The notes below the pieces were generated by a model that saw only the letters and a program-made list of their open reading frames with translations, searched no databases and was not told where the DNA came from. The position numbers were made by a program, and so were the translations under genes. 64,000 bases of DNA from Valencia hispanica (Eukaryota > Chordata > Actinopteri > Cyprinodontiformes > Valenciidae): assembly GCA_963556495.2 (NCBI GenBank), contig OY747705.1:1766001-1830000 (forward strand). The letters are read 5' to 3'. Within the stretch, counting starts at the first letter, position 1, and each line of letters opens with the position of its first letter. This document shows, in pieces, positions 11,095 through 21,014 of the stretch.

Positions 11095-12542
11095 CTTTGG
11101 AATCGACGAATAACCTCAAGGACCAGACTGGGTGACCGTACATCCTGGAGAACATACTCCAGCCTCCAAACCTTGCTTAGGCTTGAGATGGGAGGACTCA
11201 GCTTGGGGTCCTTGATGGTCATGGCTCGATATCCAACGTTCCATAGTCTTTTTACCGGTGAGACCAGTTGCTTCTTTTAGGAAAAAGGGAGGAAAGAATG
11301 GATTGCATATTGGTGAAAGGAAGGGCAGGTAAGGAGGGGTTTTAGTATTTGTACCCTGGAAACAAAGTAGAGTAGGGTTTTAGTGTATTTTGCCCTGTCT
11401 GATGATAAATAATTAAAATACAAGGATAGCTTAAGTGATTGTGCTGAACAGATCTCCAGTGTGAGAAGACATTCTACGCTGCAAGAGTGCACTCCCCCAT
11501 TAGAAAAAAGTTAAAATGGGGTTTTTGGGATCCAATCCGCTTCCTGATAGCCAATATGCAAACCAAATGGCCATAACAGTTTTGGGGTAAAATGGATAAA
11601 ATATAAGGTTTAATGTTTGAAATCATGTAACTGTAAGGCTGCTGTGGAACTGGAGGGAAGCAGGTAGTGGTTTGGTCCAGGTGTCATGCTGGGGCTTCTG
11701 AAAAGATGGGTTCAGGAAAAACTACTGATGGTGCCTGAAAGTGCCATAGTAGACTGCATGAATTTGTGAGCAAGTTTGATGTTTTCTATGTTTTTTTTCT
11801 TTCCCTGGACAGACAAAGATTTTTAAATCTTACAATACGTATGTTTTGTTCTGGATTTTGTTTTTGTTTTTGTTTTGAAGAGCTCTGAGAAATGTTGGTT
11901 GATGAGTTGAATGAAATTGAATATAATGAGAGAGAAATAGAATGTCAAGAGAAAGTTTTCTCTATACATGTAAGAAAAGGAAATAAGAAAATAATAAGAA
12001 AAATACTTATTTTCCACCTTAATTAGTTTTTAACCCCTGATGTTTTCTCTGTCTGAGCCTCACTGCAGTGCAGTGTGTCTGAACTCTGACCTCAACTCCT
12101 GCTCTCACACAGCTTTTTTGCAACAAGCAGTGGACACTTTCTTGCTTAGATGACAGCTTGATGACAGCAATCCAGTGGACTGATGTGACTAAATGTGCTG
12201 TGCATCCGTAGACCCTACTTGCTACAAAGGTTTGGTGAGCAAGTCCAGATTTTCTGCTAAGAATTTTTGCTAAATCAATCAATCGTTCATCATTAAGGAA
12301 GAGTTTTGTGCTGATCAGAGAACTGAAGGTAACTCGAGGAAGATGACAATTGATCTGCCTGATGCAACTCTGTATATAAGTAACGCTGTTTACCCTCATG
12401 GGACAGTGGTTATTATTGTGATGCAGTGGACAGTTTGGTTGACAAGCTGGAAAACCTCTACCCCAACCAAAGTCGACTTGACTAAGGTTAACACCTAAAA
12501 AAGGGCCCCGGGTGAATCTTTTAATTTTTGGGGGGAGGGGCT
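11095..12542 (+). other. Probable internal remains of an LTR element, undecoded
   Basis: The interval starts with a leader-like stretch after the PBS and ends in a purine run (G5AG4) at 12530-12540, followed by TTGTTATT. A PBS on the left and a polypurine tract on the right bracket an internally deleted LTR element of about 1.4 kb. Between them only short frames occur. One plus-strand stretch near 12345-12480 reads MTIDLPDATLYISNAVYPHG and could be the end of an env-like gene, which I cannot confirm. No gag or pol motif is present. Confidence 0.35.
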
Positions 12543-13427
12543 TGTTATTAATTTTAGTTTTTGTTTACATTTAGATTCCCTGCCCAGAAATGAATGTTTA
12601 AAAGTTTCACTACACCTTGTCAGTTTGATTGTCATTTTCTTTGAAAACAAGAAGCCATTTCTGGAAATCATCCGACTCTCTGTATAAAACTGGAATTATT
12701 GTTTCATTCAGACTCCTTGGTGTGTAGCCCACTGTTTCCTGTGAAGACGATCAGGACAGAGGGATAACCCACTGAGTGTAGTTTGTAAAAAAAATTATGT
12801 GAACTCAGAAGGATCCACCTTGCCTTGACTACGAGGGTCAGTTATTTAGTTAAGTGTGTTTACTGAAGGATAAACCCAGTATGTGTGAGAATTTTATTTG
12901 TTCTATAGAATCTTAATGTAAAATGAAACAGAATAAGTGACTTTGGTTTGGGATACAGTAGTGGGTGTTCACCCTTCCAACTGAAGGTGGGATTTATGAC
13001 ATACAGAGGGCTTCAACTCATAGATCCATACAAAAGCATGGTAAAAGAAAATGGAAAGATATAGGCCCGATGGGAGTATTTTTTTGTTAAGCGCTGTAAA
13101 ATTACACGTGACAGGGAAAAATCTCAGAGAAGCACGTACTATTGTCTGAAAGTATACAAGGTTAAAAATAATTTTTGTGGCTTTGTTTTCACACAGTGCA
13201 CTAAGTTTAAAAAGTTGAACTATTGGTCATTATTCCCCATATCTGACTACAGATCGTTTTAAAGTTCCAGCATCTGTTAAAAATTTCTCTTCATGAAATT
13301 ATGTCTTCTAATATAATTCTAATATAAAACAGATAGGGAAAGAACACTATAAGCTGATAATGCATTCCAACTTTAAGATTTGTAGTTTCTAAAATAAATT
13401 TGCTATGAGTTATGAGATAACCCCCGT
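12543..13427. other. Unassigned AT-rich DNA, possibly 3' LTR at its start
   Basis: The start (TGTTATT after a purine tract) could be a 3' LTR, but it does not match the LTR-like sequence at 10656-11078. A TATA-like TGTATAAAAC lies near 12680. Nothing else was recognised. Confidence 0.25.
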
Positions 13428-13918
13428 CCCTGTTGGACGGGGGGCATTGACTGGGATGATGCTCCCAGTAACTGAACATCCACAGTGTCATGTGATGAAC
13501 TTTTTACTTTCTGTAACATAAAACGTTCTCTTATATCAGATCTTCTGTTCCTTCTGTGTCTCTGTTCTGTCTTCTCAAACCCCCAGAAGGTCGTGGCAGA
13601 TGGCCGCTCCTACTGAGCCTGGTTCTGTTGGAGGTTTCTTCCTGTTAAATGGGAGTTTTTCTTCTCCACCGTTGCTACTGCTTGCTCAGTATGAGGGATT
13701 GCTGAAGGATTGCTGTGGTTGGCAAGTCTCCATCAACGGGGCCCAACCTCACGCCAATGACTGACGCAATCTGGTGGGATTCCTTAAATAGGAAACTTTT
13801 AAACTGATTGGAATGTTTGTATAAATGTATTGAAATGACTTCTTGATAAGTGCCTTGAGATGACATCTGTTGTGAATTGGTGCTATGTAAATAAACTGAA
13901 TTGAATTGAATTAAAACA
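13428..13918 (+). mobile_element. L2-type LINE (L2-C), 3' UTR only
   Basis: The segment begins at CCGTCCCTGTTGGACGGGG and matches the 3' UTRs at 395-882 and 17660-18154 along its full length, ending in (TGAAT)n. No coding sequence remains. It is a strongly 5'-truncated insertion. Confidence 0.85.
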
Positions 13919-14525
13919 GAATCAATTGTAGGTTTAATATAAGCTTTTAAAATGGAACATAATGGGAGTATTTAAATGTTAACAATAATCACATTTTCTA
14001 AGTCAATTGTGTGTTTAAATTCGTAACAAAGTATCATATATAAAAATATATATCATTTTCGGAGGAAAAGCTCCCGCTGCTGAGCAGCTGGGGCGACAGA
14101 AAGATCGCCCCAAGCAGTGCAGCAGCCAGCCAATTACTGACAAGAAATTCGCCCATAGCAACAGAAATTTATCCAATCAGCGTCGTTGATTCGGACTCAT
14201 GAAGGGCGATAGAGAAATCTCCCCAAGGCTGGTGTGAGGGTAGGCAAGATACCTGGTAGTGACATTGGCAGTGTGATTTCTCTGCCACATGGGGGCGCTG
14301 CTGTAAGAGTTAACAGCTTTGTGTGTAAATTTTATGTGTAAACCTAATAAGTTATTTGTTTCCAGTTTGGTTCTAAACTTGTTTGTGCAATATTGTATTT
14401 ATGTTTAGTATAAGAATGCCTCAAGTTGTTAAAATTGACATTAAAATAATCAGTATTTCACATAGTACTGGTATCCAGCCGTTTATGTTCAATTGTTTTG
14501 GGATGATTATTGAAAATGACTTGAT
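13919..14525. other. Unassigned DNA
   Basis: AT-rich apart from a GC-richer block at 14062-14250 that contains GGGGCGACAG and CGCCCCAAGC in near-inverted arrangement. The latter could be a small MITE, but I could not define ends or a target duplication. Confidence 0.25.
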
Positions 14526-14742
14526 AAGCTATATGCACAGCTCCACTACTTCCTGAACGAAGTACAGCGCTTTTATTTCCTGTCTGTATTGGACAAACTG
14601 ATCAATCCAGGTGTGTCTGACCTCAGTAGTCACAACAACAATGGTCAGACACACCTGGATAAATCAGTTTGTCCAATGATGTAAGACAGGAAATAAAAGA
14701 GCTGTACTTAGTTCAGGAAATAGTGGAGTTGTGCACAAAGCT
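14526..14742. mobile_element. Foldback element or MITE with about 97-bp inverted arms
   Basis: The left arm at 14526-14622 and right arm at 14643-14742 are inverted copies with scattered mismatches and small indels, around a 20-base loop. Matching blocks include GGACAAACTGAT and CCAGGTGTGTCTGACC with their complements. No coding capacity is present. It could be a non-autonomous DNA transposon or an inverted duplication; no target duplication was identified. Confidence 0.65.
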
Positions 14743-14939
14743 CAGAAAGCACAAGTTTGATTTTTTTTAAAAGAAAAAAGGCACAGCCCCACCAAGAATA
14801 TTTTTCACCAGCCGCCACTGTCTAGTAGTTATTATCTTTTCATCTTGGAGTGAAAAGATAATTTAATAAATTAAGAACATGTGTTCTTTCCTAAATGGGG
14901 TTTTCCTGATTTCAAACGTTTGAAAACATCTAATATTCA

Positions 14940-15795
14940 ACAGAAGAATTGTTTTTTTGTGGACTGGTGTCAACAAAACTGCCTCCACATCAATGCGGGG
15001 AAAACCAAAGAGCTGGTGGTGGACTTCCGCAGACAGAATTGTCCTCCCCCCACTCCAGTGACCATCCAGGGAACAGCTATAGAAATGGTGGACTGTTATA
15101 AATATCTGGGTGTTCACCTCAACAACAAACTGGACTGGACTGATAACACCAAGGCTCTCTATAAAAAGGGTTAGAGTCGGCTGTATCTGCTGAGGAAGCT
15201 GAGGTCCTTTGGGGTGCAGAAACCCTGGTAAGGACTTTTTATGACTCAGTGGTAGCATCAGCCCTTTTTTATGGAGTGGCTTCCTGGGGCAGCAGCATCT
15301 CAGCTGCGGACAGGAAACGACTAAACAAGCTGGTGAGGATGACTAGCTCTGTGCTGGAGGGCTCCTTAGATGCAGTGGAGGTGGTGAGCAAGAAGAGATT
15401 GATGGCCAAGTTATCACCTATGATCGACAATGCTCTTCACCCTATGCATGCCATAGTAACATCACTGAACAGCTCCTTCAGCAACAGACTCCTCCATCCA
15501 CGGTGTCTGAAGGAGAGATACCACAGGTCGTTCCTTCCTGCTGCTGTCAGACTGTATAATCAGCTCTGTTCCCAGTAGTTCACCCTGTACCATCACTTTC
15601 TGTCTGTTAATTTATTAGTTACTTAATTTAATGTATTTCCATGCCATTACTGTTATTATCAATATTGATGTTTATGTGTATATGCTGTACAGCATATACA
15701 GCATTATTATTATTATTACTATTATTTTTAAATCTTTGACTTTTTACTGCTGTTGTAACAGCTGGAATTTCCCCCAGATGTGGGACAAATAAAGG
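14940..15795 (+). mobile_element. Rex1-type LINE (Rex1-D), 3' end
   Basis: A 5'-truncated LINE with RT thumb and carboxy coding sequence. The 3' end has a T-rich UTR with GGAATTTCCCCCAGATGTGG and GACAAATAAAGGACTATC, ending in TTATCTTA. That tail is typical of Rex1-group elements. This is a different subfamily from Rex1-A/C. Confidence 0.8.
14941..15578 (+). pseudogene. Rex1-D RT carboxy-terminal fragment
   Basis: The first open part (to 15174) has DWCQQNCLHINAGKTKELVV and the YKYLGVHLNNKLDWTDNT block. A TAG at 15172 and a frame break lead into a second open part (15249-15578) with YGVASWGSSISAADRKRLNK and a carboxy end YHRSFLPAAVRLYNQL. The catalytic palm is missing through 5' truncation. 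It is a dead fragment. Confidence 0.8.
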
Positions 15796-16377
15796 ACTAT
15801 CTTATCTTAAAGCATTAGGTTGGGAAAATTAGAGACTAATTTGGGAAAATAAAAATAAAAGAATTCTGAAGTTTAATAAATTGCAGTGCTTGTAATGTTT
15901 TGGTATACCATACTTTATCTGGATTTTTTAAAATTAGGAGGAGAAATTCTTAAATGCAGCTGTAATAAAAATAAATCAAAAGAAGTTGAAGGAGTTTTGT
16001 TCTCTCCCAGAGAGATAGAGACGTTTTCTAATTTAAGAGTTTTAGGATTAAAATTGGTGAAGAGTTTCAGCAGCAGAAAACTTGGATCCAGTTGTTGCTG
16101 AAATAAAATTTTGTTTAAGAGCTCTTTGAATTGTGTACATGTAGCAGGTGTGTCTTATTGTCATTGATATGAGCTGACTCATTGATAGCCTGTAGGGGGT
16201 ATGGCATATAAGGAGGAAAAAGTATGTGGTAGTAACCCGCTTCAAGTGACATCTATGCCTGGTATGTAACTCTCTGCTACATTACCCATTGTTTGGAGTG
16301 GGTTATACCGCCCCGAATGCCCACACAGAACTCTTTTTTTGTTTTTTTTTGTTTTTTATTATAGGGAAGCAGTTAAG
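15796..16377. other. Unassigned AT-rich DNA
   Basis: No known family is recognised. A TATA-like CATATAAGGAGG occurs near 16203 and a long T/G tract at 16331-16361. A short open frame at 15886-16101 has no recognised features. Confidence 0.25.
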
Positions 16378-16390
16378 GAGCTGACGTGAT

Positions 16391-16990
16391 AAGCAGACCA
16401 GACATCCCAGACATCCTACTAGAGATTCAGCAAACACTTTATAGAATAATCATGATGGGACTTATAATAACTTTTTTATGGATTCCAGCTCACCATGGAG
16501 TCAGGGGGGATGAAATGGTTGCTAGGGTTGCAAAGGAAGCCACAATAAACGCATCAGTGAACTTGAATATTAATTTCAGTCAGATGGAGATAAAGAGCAT
16601 TTTAAGGCAAGAAATTAAGAAAAGATGCCAAAAGCAGTGGGAAGAAGAAAGGAGGGGACGATGGTTGTATAAAATTCAAGTGAGAGTTGGAGAAATGAGG
16701 AGCACAGGAAGGAATAGAAGAGCGGAGGTGATTATATCTAGATTAAGATTTGGGCACACTGGTTTGAACACTACACTATTCATGATAGGGAATCATGATA
16801 CAGGGAAATGTGATTACTGTGGAGAAAAGGAAACTATAGAACATGATATATTATACTGTCATAAATATCAGGTAGAGAGAAGGAAATTAATTCAAAACCT
16901 CAGTAAGATAAATATTAAATTAGACCTTATTGATTTGTTGAGAGGGGATTCAAGAGCTGGAGGCTATCAGGTATTATTTCAATTTTTAAA
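16391..16990 (+). pseudogene. Nimb-2 ORF2 carboxy end: RNase H tail and Cys/His motif
   Basis: The frame is open for about 200 codons with no proper ATG at its start, as expected from 5' truncation. It contains the last RNase H block FLWIPAHHGVRGDE, then a basic linker, RLRFGHTGLN, and a carboxy CDYCGEKETIEHDILYCHKY zinc-finger-like motif. The same order occurs in Nimb-1 at 48240-48778, so the two are related. The Asp expected after GDEM is replaced (MVARVAKEA), which would damage RNase H. The frame runs into L2-C at 16991. Confidence 0.85.
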
Positions 16991-18154
16991 CTGTGTTCCA
17001 TTTCTTTACTATCAGGTAGTCCACAAAATGCCATTAAAAGCCTTCAGTTGATCCAAAATGCGGCAGCAAGAGTTCTGATGAATATTAAAAAGAGAGATCA
17101 CATTTCTCCTGTTTTAGCTTCCCTTCATTGGCTCCCTGTTAAATCCAGAATAGAATTTAAGATCCTTCTTCTTACATACAAAGCCCTTAATAATTAAGCT
17201 CCATCATACATCAGAGATCTAATTGTTCCTTATGTTCCTAACAGAGCCCTTCGCTCTCAGACTGCAGGTTTACTTGCAGTTCCTAGGATTTCTAAAAGTA
17301 GAATGGGAGGCAGATCTTTTAGTTATCAGGCTCCTCTCCTGTGGAACCAGCTCCCAGTTTTAGTCCGTGAGGCAGACACTCTGTTTACTTTTAAGGCCAG
17401 GCTTAAAACGTTCCTTTTTGATAAAGCTTATAGTTAGAGTGGCTTAGGTCATCCTGAGCTATCTCTGTAGTTATGCTGCTATAGGCTTAGACTGCTGGAG
17501 GACAGACTTACCAATTTTCTTCACTCTGCTACTTCCTTTTCTCCTACGACCCTCCAGTTGTATTACAGTACATTCTGTTATTTCGACTGTTAACTTTGTT
17601 TTCTCTCAGTGTTTTTCTCTCCATAGAAGATATACCTGGTCTGGTATCCTGCTTGGCTGCAATGCCCTGTTGGACGGGGGGCATCGACTGGGATGATCCT
17701 CCCAGTAACTGAACATCCACTGTGTCCTGTTATCAACTTTTTACTTTCTGTAACATAGAAAGTTCTCTTATATCAGATCTTCTGTTCCTTCTGTGTTTCT
17801 GCTCTGTCTTCTCAAACCCCCAGACGGTCGTGGCAGATGACCGCTCCTACTGAGCCTGGTTCTGTTGGAGGTTTCTTCCTGTTAAAGGGGAGTTTTTCCT
17901 CTCCACCGTCGCTACATGCTTGCTCAGTATGAGGGATTGCTAAAGGATTGCTGTGGTTGGAAAGTCTGCATCAACGGGGCCCAACCTCACGCCAATGACT
18001 GACGCAATCTGCTGGGATTCCTTAAATAGGAAACTTTTTAACTGATTGGAATGTTTGTATAAATGTATTGAAATGACTTCTTGTTAAGTGCCTTGAGATG
18101 ACATCTGTTGTGAATAGGCGCTATATAAATAAACTGAATTGAATTGAATTGAAA
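16991..18154 (+). mobile_element. L2-type LINE (L2-C), nested in Nimb-2
   Basis: An L2-C copy starts within the RT thumb coding region, keeps the carboxy end (LQLIQNAAARVL near 17040, LHWLPVKS near 17125) and the full 3' UTR, and ends in TGAATTGAATTGAATTGAA. An in-frame TAA interrupts the RT near 17196. The UTR matches 1-882 closely. It lies inside the 3' coding end of Nimb-2, so it inserted later. Confidence 0.88.
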
Positions 18155-18281
18155 AGAAAGTAGATTGTTTGGGAGGATTTGAGTTTTTTTTTTTGTGAGA
18201 GTCGTTCCAGTCCACACTCCACTTTTTTGTTGTTTGCCAACCGCCAATAAAAATCAGAAGAAGAAGAAGAGCTGACATGAT

Positions 18282-19299
18282 TCCTTCTCTTCTGGTTTTG
18301 ACGTGCTTCTCCTTGTGGATGACTACATAAGGCGTTGTGGGATGCACTGCTGCCTTCTCTCTCTTATTTAGACTTTTCATTGTAATCTGTATTTATTGCG
18401 GGCTCAACCTATGGTGCGTGCCGGAGAAGGACGCTTGTGGGGTCCTGCGGCTGCTGGACTCTGATTCTAAGGGCGGTCACGCCAGCGTGTGTTCCCACAT
18501 CGGGACAACGAAGGAAGGATCAGCCCTCTTTTTAAAAGACATTGCTTGTCTGTTTTTGTTTTGGGGTTTTGTTAATCTTGTGTTTTTGTTTTCAGGCTGA
18601 ACGGCAGATGGTGAAGGGTAATCCTGTGTGGCTCCGTTTGTTGGTGGTGCTGGGTTTCCTTTCACATTGGAGTGTATGTTCACGCATGTGTCGGTGATAT
18701 TATTTTTTTTATTGTCTTGCCGTGTTTTATCTTGTGAGCCAATTCCCCCTCCCTTTTTGTTTGACTTCACTTTTCTGCCGCAGCTTTAAATTATCTATAT
18801 ACAAGATTAGTTTCCCTTTTCTTTCTGTTAGTTATTTTGAGAACCTCCTTTTTTTTAGAATGGCGGATTTAAAAAAAACCTGAAATCTAATAAACTGGTT
18901 AATATATATTGGGAACTACTTCTCTGCCTCATTAGTACTACTAACCTGTGTGCCTGGTGCTCAAAATTAATTCCTTGGGCTGAACCGTCCAAGGTGGCGT
19001 TGCTCTTTTTGTAAATAATACTCCATTCTGCTACATACACATAATTGTAAACAGGATCCTGTAAGAAATTGGAGTTTAACTGGATAATGAAAATATATGT
19101 AAAATATATTTTGGAGAAAACATGGTTTGGAAATTTATTTGACATTTCTGAAGCTTCAATAAAATTTTATGTTTACAATTTGAGAAAAAACAAAATGAGG
19201 ACTGACTGAGATTTTGACTGAAGGAGGTGGTCCCCCTACCCTCTAGGATGGAGACAAGCAGACCGCCAAAGCCCACACAGTAGCGAAGCAGCCCACCAG
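18282..19299. other. Unassigned DNA
   Basis: No recognised family. A splice-acceptor-like TTTTGTTTTCAGGCTG lies at about 18585-18600, downstream of a GC-richer stretch at 18405-18500, and a TCTAATAAACTGG polyadenylation-like site lies near 18885. These could belong to an old retroelement, but no coding motif supports that. Confidence 0.25.
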
Positions 19300-19381
19300 C
19301 CCAGGCCCTGACCAGACCGCCTTTTCCTCCTCCCGGTCCCCAACCCCTGATGGTCAATAGCAAACAGGGCTGTGGAAAGAC
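19300..19381 (+). repeat. Dispersed GC-rich repeat R2, copy 1
   Basis: The block shares GACCAGACCGCCT, CCCCAACCCCTGATGG and AAACAGGGCTGTG-type segments with 27763-27832. Function is unknown. Confidence 0.5.
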
Positions 19382-19463
19382 CCCTAGCCTCCCTCCCACC
19401 ACGAGAATGGTGTTGATGCGTGTTGTTATAATGTGCCTTTAAAACAGAGGGTTGGGATGTTGG

Positions 19464-19674
19464 GAGTGTGGGGAAGGTAGGTGAAGCAGATTGAACAGCT
19501 CCTCAGCTGTTCAATCCGCTTCACCTACCTTCCCCACACTCATAACATTCTCATGAGACACACGTAGGGACTTTGGGGTGGGCAGACTTTTCGCCATCCA
19601 GAGGAGGCTCTGGATGGCGAAAAGTCTGCCCATCCCAAAGTCCCTACGTGTGTCTCATGAGAATGTTATGAGTG
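19464..19674. repeat. Two adjacent near-perfect hairpins
   Basis: Hairpin 1 has arms 19464-19500 and 19505-19541 (37 nt, 36 matching) around a 4-nt loop. Hairpin 2 has arms 19537-19603 and 19608-19674 (67 nt, 66 matching) around a 4-nt loop. The hairpins overlap by 5 nt. They hold no coding sequence and resemble no MITE I recognise. Such high arm identity implies recent inverted duplication or continued correction. Confidence 0.9.
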
Positions 19675-19814
19675 AGAGTGTGTAAGTTGTACAGGTAGCA
19701 ACTGAATCTGAATCTGAGGCACCCAAGATGGAACACCCCTAGATTATAGTATACGTCTTGAGATATGGTGTCAGATATGTAATTATTACTCTAGCAATGT
19801 AATAATTAGGGTCC

Positions 19815-20035
19815 GGAATGTGGTGGATAGGGATAGCTTTGGGTCATGTGGTGTTGGTAGATGATTGTTATATCACCTGTTTGCGCACCTGGGGGGGAAT
19901 TCTTTAGTGAGCAGGTGATGGGAGAAGTCACGTTTACCTGGACGCTTAAACTTTTAACCCCCTTTCTCTTTATGAATTATTTTTCTTATATAGATTATTG
20001 TTCTAACTCGTGGACCTCCTCAACCTTTGTTCTTG
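19815..20035 (+). repeat. Dispersed repeat R1, copy 2
   Basis: Matches 6860-7045 in the same orientation with substitutions and a roughly 30-base length difference. Downstream, AATAAAGGAGCC near 20100 could be the polyadenylation signal of the parent element. No coding sequence adjoins it. Confidence 0.5.
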
Positions 20036-20666
20036 TGTGACATGTATGGCTGTGATTGCTGATGTCTTGCATACATTTTTAAAGATTTTTTGATGATAAA
20101 TAAAGGAGCCTAAAACCGAAACCAAGACTTAAGTTTGGGTTGGTTGGTTAGTTAATTAAATAGTGGATCAATGTGGCTCAAGGCTTCATTCATAGTTTCA
20201 TAGTTACATTACAATATCACATTTTCTTTTCATCTCTTCTGTGTGAGAAACCCCATCTCAAGTGGTGGTACAAAGTTGATGTTTTATAAAACATCAGTTA
20301 GTAAAAGGCATAGCATGTACTGTCGTCATGTTGGGTGTTTGTGTTTGAGTTTTAGTTAGTTCTTTTCCTTATTTGTTTTTTTAATTTATTCCTTGGTGTT
20401 GTTGTTTTGGCACTTCCTCCCTTCCATATATTTTCACTTCCCGCCTTTAGATGTTTTACCTGATTTTGTGTGTTTATTTGTTTCTTCCTCTTTTTATTAT
20501 CTGTCCGGGTTAGTTCTGTTATACTTAATTTCTCTTACTCAGTCCTTTTTTAAGAATCCCTTTCCTTGTAGGCTTATTTCTCATTGGGTAGTTTCCTAAT
20601 TTACTTATTCTACTAGTTTTTATTTCCGTTTGTTCTCCAGGGTTCCCTTGGGTTTCCCTTTACATT
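20036..20666. other. Unassigned T-rich DNA
   Basis: The stretch is strongly T-rich from 20340 onward with no coding features. The open frame at 20393-20599 is hydrophobic only because of T-rich composition. Confidence 0.3.
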
Positions 20667-21014
20667 CTGTGACGATGTGATTATTTTTCCCTTGTTCTGG
20701 TCCTTTTGTGTTGGTTGATTGTTTCCAGCTGCCCTGTTTTGTGTCCTGATTGCTTCCCTGTGTATTTATACCCCCTTGTTCCCGACGTTAGTTCCCGGTT
20801 TGTCGTCGTGTGTCGTCGTGTGTCGTCGTGTGTGTCGTCGTGTGTGTCGTCGTGTGTGTCGTCGTGTGTAGTCAGTGCTTAGCTACACGTCCTGTCCCCT
20901 GATGGTTGAATTTGTTAGTCTAAGTGACAATATATTTACTGAGTTGTTCCTTGTGGATTTATGATTAGAGTCTCACTGAATCTCAGCCTGTCTGCGCCTG
21001 AATCCGCCAACATA
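20667..21014 (+). repeat. LTR-like segment
   Basis: A 348-base segment runs from TGTGACGATG to GTCATGACA. It contains a TATA-like TGTATTTATACCC at 20760-20772 followed by a leader-like region. Its last 50 bases recur at 22405-22462. The TG/CA ends, TATA and repeated terminal block suggest an LTR of a non-autonomous element; the right-hand copy would be mostly missing. Confidence 0.45.
20801..20872 (+). repeat. Short tandem repeat of TGTGTCGTCG units
   Basis: About six units of 10-12 bases built from TGTCGTCGTG and TGTGTCGTCGTG follow the TATA-like site inside the LTR-like segment. Confidence 0.9.

Larger units (their letters stand above)
16391..18268 (+). mobile_element. Nimb/I-type LINE (Nimb-2), 5'-truncated, split by L2-C
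   Basis: The LINE end is flanked by GAGCTGACGTGAT at 16378-16390 and GAGCTGACATGAT at 18269-18281, a 13-bp target duplication with one mismatch. Coding sequence runs from 16391 to 16990 and the 3' end from 18155 to 18268, with CCAACCGCCAATAA and an (AGA)n tail. Bases 16991-18154 are a nested L2-C. The truncation point falls in the RNase H domain. Confidence 0.85.

Noticed and set aside
12019..12399. A 126-codon minus-strand gene
   Set aside because: No domain or bias is seen, and the plus strand of the same DNA looks more like decayed coding sequence of an LTR element.
14863..15258. A 131-codon minus-strand gene
   Set aside because: It is the antisense of the Rex1-D RT carboxy coding sequence.
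18084..18380. Minus-strand open frames of 69-98 codons
   Set aside because: They cross the L2-C 3' UTR and the Nimb-2 tail, so they are not genes.
20801..20872. A CRISPR-like array
   Set aside because: Units are contiguous tandem repeats of 10-12 bases without spacers, and the genome is that of a fish.
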